NCBI GenBank assembly: GCA_017860085.1
Contig: JAFNAJ010000128.1
Span: 1 to 7,250, forward strand
Length of the DNA stretch: 7,250 nt
Source: Acidobacteriota bacterium
GTDB lineage: Bacteria > Acidobacteriota > Vicinamibacteria > Vicinamibacterales > JAFNAJ01
Reading direction: 5' to 3'
The notes under the pieces were generated by a model, which did not search any database, was not told the DNA's origin, and worked only from the letters and a program-made list of their open reading frames with translations. The position numbers were made by a program, and so were the translations under genes. Shown here piece by piece: positions 5,970 to 7,250 of the stretch; within the stretch, counting starts at the first letter, position 1; every line of letters begins with the position of its first letter.

Positions 5970-7041
5970 GGCCTTCAATGAGGACGTCGGGCCCCACGGG
6001 CCCGGCCCGCAGGTCCTCGAGCAAGGGAATCGAGAAGTCGCTCGGCATGGTCCAGGGCACGCCCTCCGCACCGAGCACGTGGGGCGTGACATAGACCTGC
6101 ACGTGGTCGACCACGCCGGCCGCCCAGCAGGCGCGATGAAGGGTGGGCCCGCCCTCGAGGATCACCCACCGCACCTCTCGGCGCCCCAACTCGGCGAGTG
6201 CGGCCGAGACGTCGTGCCGGCCGACGCGCACCAGTTCGGCCCCGACTGATTCCAGCGCTCCGGCCCTCTCGGGGTGCTCCCTCGTGGCCTCGTCGGTCGT
6301 CATGACGAGCACGGGGCCTTCGTCTCTCGTCGCCCAGATGCGCGCACGCGGCGACGTGCGGAGTCGTGTATCGAAGATCACACGCGTGAGCGGCCGGGTC
6401 CTCGAGACTCCGCGGGCGGTGAGCAGCGGGTCGTCGGCAAGGACCGTCTGACTCCCGACACCGATGGCGTCGACTTCGAACCGCTGCCAGTGCACGTGCT
6501 CGTTGGCGGCGGCGCTGGTGAGCGGGGTGCGGCGTCCCGCCGCTTCCGCGACACGCCCGTCGAGGCTCGTCGCCACCTTGAGCGTCACGAAGGGCCGTCT
6601 CTTGGTCACCGCGGTCACGAATGGCGCATTGAGGCGCGCCGCCTCGCGCTCGCCCACGCCGACGGTCACCTCGACGTGACGCGCTCGCAAATAGGCGAGG
6701 CCTCGTCCGGCCACGACAGGGTTGGGATCCTGCATCGCGGCCACCACCCGTCGAATGCCGGCTGCCGCCACAGCCTCCGCGCACGGCCCCGTGCGCCCCT
6801 GGTGCGCACACGGCTCGAGCGTGCAGTAGAGGGTGGCCCCACGCGCGCGATCGCCGGCTTCTCGCAGCGCGAGGACTTCCGCGTGCGCGTCGCCGGCCCG
6901 TTCGTGATGCCCGCGACCCACCACCTCCCCGTCGGGCGAGACGATGACGCAGCCGACCATGGGATTGGGGCTGGTCCGCCCTCGCCCGCGGGCCGCCAGG
7001 TCCAGCGCGAGCCGCATCAACGCCTCGTCAGGGGCTACCAC
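5950..7041 (-). CDS. ribD: Bifunctional RibD: pyrimidine deaminase / reductase
   Basis: RibD carries out the second and third steps of the pyrimidine branch of riboflavin synthesis: zinc-dependent deamination of the diamino-pyrimidinone, then NADPH-dependent reduction of its ribosyl group. It has 363 residues, normal for the two-domain form. The deaminase domain (about 1-145) shows SPNPMVGCVIV (24-34), the zinc site HAE (53-55) and LEPCAHQGRTGPC (75-87) with C78 and C87, and MQDPNP (103-108). The reductase domain (about 148-360) shows FVTLKVATSLDGR (151-163), GSQTVLADDPLLTAR (196-210) and LEGGPTLH (295-302). The GTG at 7041 overlaps ftsY by 7 bases with GAGG upstream, and gives the usual length before the first deaminase helix. 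An ATG at 7017 is a possible shorter start. No FMN riboswitch precedes it within the window, since it opens inside ftsY. Confidence 0.96.
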   Translation of the reverse strand: MVAPDEALMRLALDLAARGRGRTSPNPMVGCVIVSPDGEVVGRGHHERAGDAHAEVLALREAGDRARGATLYCTLEPCAHQGRTGPCAEAVAAAGIRRVVAAMQDPNPVVAGRGLAYLRARHVEVTVGVGEREAARLNAPFVTAVTKRRPFVTLKVATSLDGRVAEAAGRRTPLTSAAANEHVHWQRFEVDAIGVGSQTVLADDPLLTARGVSRTRPLTRVIFDTRLRTSPRARIWATRDEGPVLVMTTDEATREHPERAGALESVGAELVRVGRHDVSAALAELGRREVRWVILEGGPTLHRACWAAGVVDHVQVYVTPHVLGAEGVPWTMPSDFSIPLLEDLRAGPVGPDVLIEGHVHRTH

Positions 7042-7250
7042 TTCACCTCGAACAGCGCGTCGACGTAGTCGCGCGCCGAGAACGGGACGAGGTCGTCGAT
7101 GCTCTCGCCGGTGCCGACGTACCGGATGGGGATCCCCAGATCGTGCGCAATGGCGACGGCGACGCCGCCCTTGGCGGTGCCGTCGAGCTTGGTCAGGATG
7201 ATGCCGTTGACCCCGGCCGACGCCATGAACTCCCGCGCCTGGATGACGCC
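7035..7250 (-). CDS. ftsY: SRP receptor GTPase FtsY, C-terminal end (cut by window edge)
   Basis: FtsY is the membrane-associated SRP receptor that pairs with Ffh and triggers mutual GTP hydrolysis. Only the last 71 codons are present, reading from 7250 to the TAG at 7035. They hold the G4 motif in ILTKLDGTAKGG and the closing-loop region IPIRYVGTGESIDDLVPF, followed by the family's C-terminal helix (ARDYVDALF). FtsY was preferred over Ffh because the protein ends right after this helix with no M domain, and because TKLDGTAKGG and the GIPIRYVGTGE stretch are typical of FtsY. A full-length Ffh is also present elsewhere in the window. The N-terminal acidic domain and the P-loop lie outside. ribD begins within its last codons. 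Confidence 0.95.
   Translation of the reverse strand, partial: GVIQAREFMASAGVNGIILTKLDGTAKGGVAVAIAHDLGIPIRYVGTGESIDDLVPFSARDYVDALFEVKW

Noticed and set aside
5970..6092. A possible N-terminal extension of riboflavin synthase
   Set aside because: The extension is the ribD coding end in another frame; the family begins at MFTG, encoded from 5969.

Overview
This is an ordinary high-GC bacterial chromosome segment, roughly two-thirds G+C by eye, packed with housekeeping genes. Every real gene is on the minus strand, so the biological order runs from high to low coordinates. The GC content, a RibBA fusion, and a KH-domain gene between rpsP and rimM would fit an Acidobacteriota-type genome (perhaps Vicinamibacteria). 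That is an inference from gene content and order only; no taxonomic marker was searched.

Layout in transcription order: the 3' end of ftsY (SRP receptor GTPase, cut by the window edge); three overlapping riboflavin genes, ribD (deaminase/reductase), ribE (riboflavin synthase) and ribBA (DHBP synthase/GTP cyclohydrolase II); a 179-base gap (3914-4092), the longest non-coding stretch here, holding a terminator-like hairpin, a strong sigma70-type promoter and a leader with its own inverted repeat; then ffh, rpsP, khpA-like KH gene, rimM, trmD, rplS and the 5' part of rnhB, cut by the other window edge. There is no gene-free stretch longer than 300 bases.

The first block likely supplies riboflavin precursors and closes both branches: RibBA makes DHBP and opens the pyrimidine branch from GTP, RibD continues that branch, and RibE does the final dismutation. 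Lumazine synthase (ribH) is not in the window. The second block combines protein targeting (Ffh) with ribosome biogenesis: bS16, the RNA-binding KH protein, the 30S maturation factor RimM, the tRNA m1G37 methyltransferase TrmD, bL19, and RNase HII. Several junctions overlap by 1 to 20 bases, which suggests translational coupling.

I found no mobile element, CRISPR array, RNA gene or unknown protein family, and no sign of a previously undescribed system. The points worth a second look are the riboflavin cassette placed between the two SRP GTPase genes and the compact regulatory region in front of ffh.
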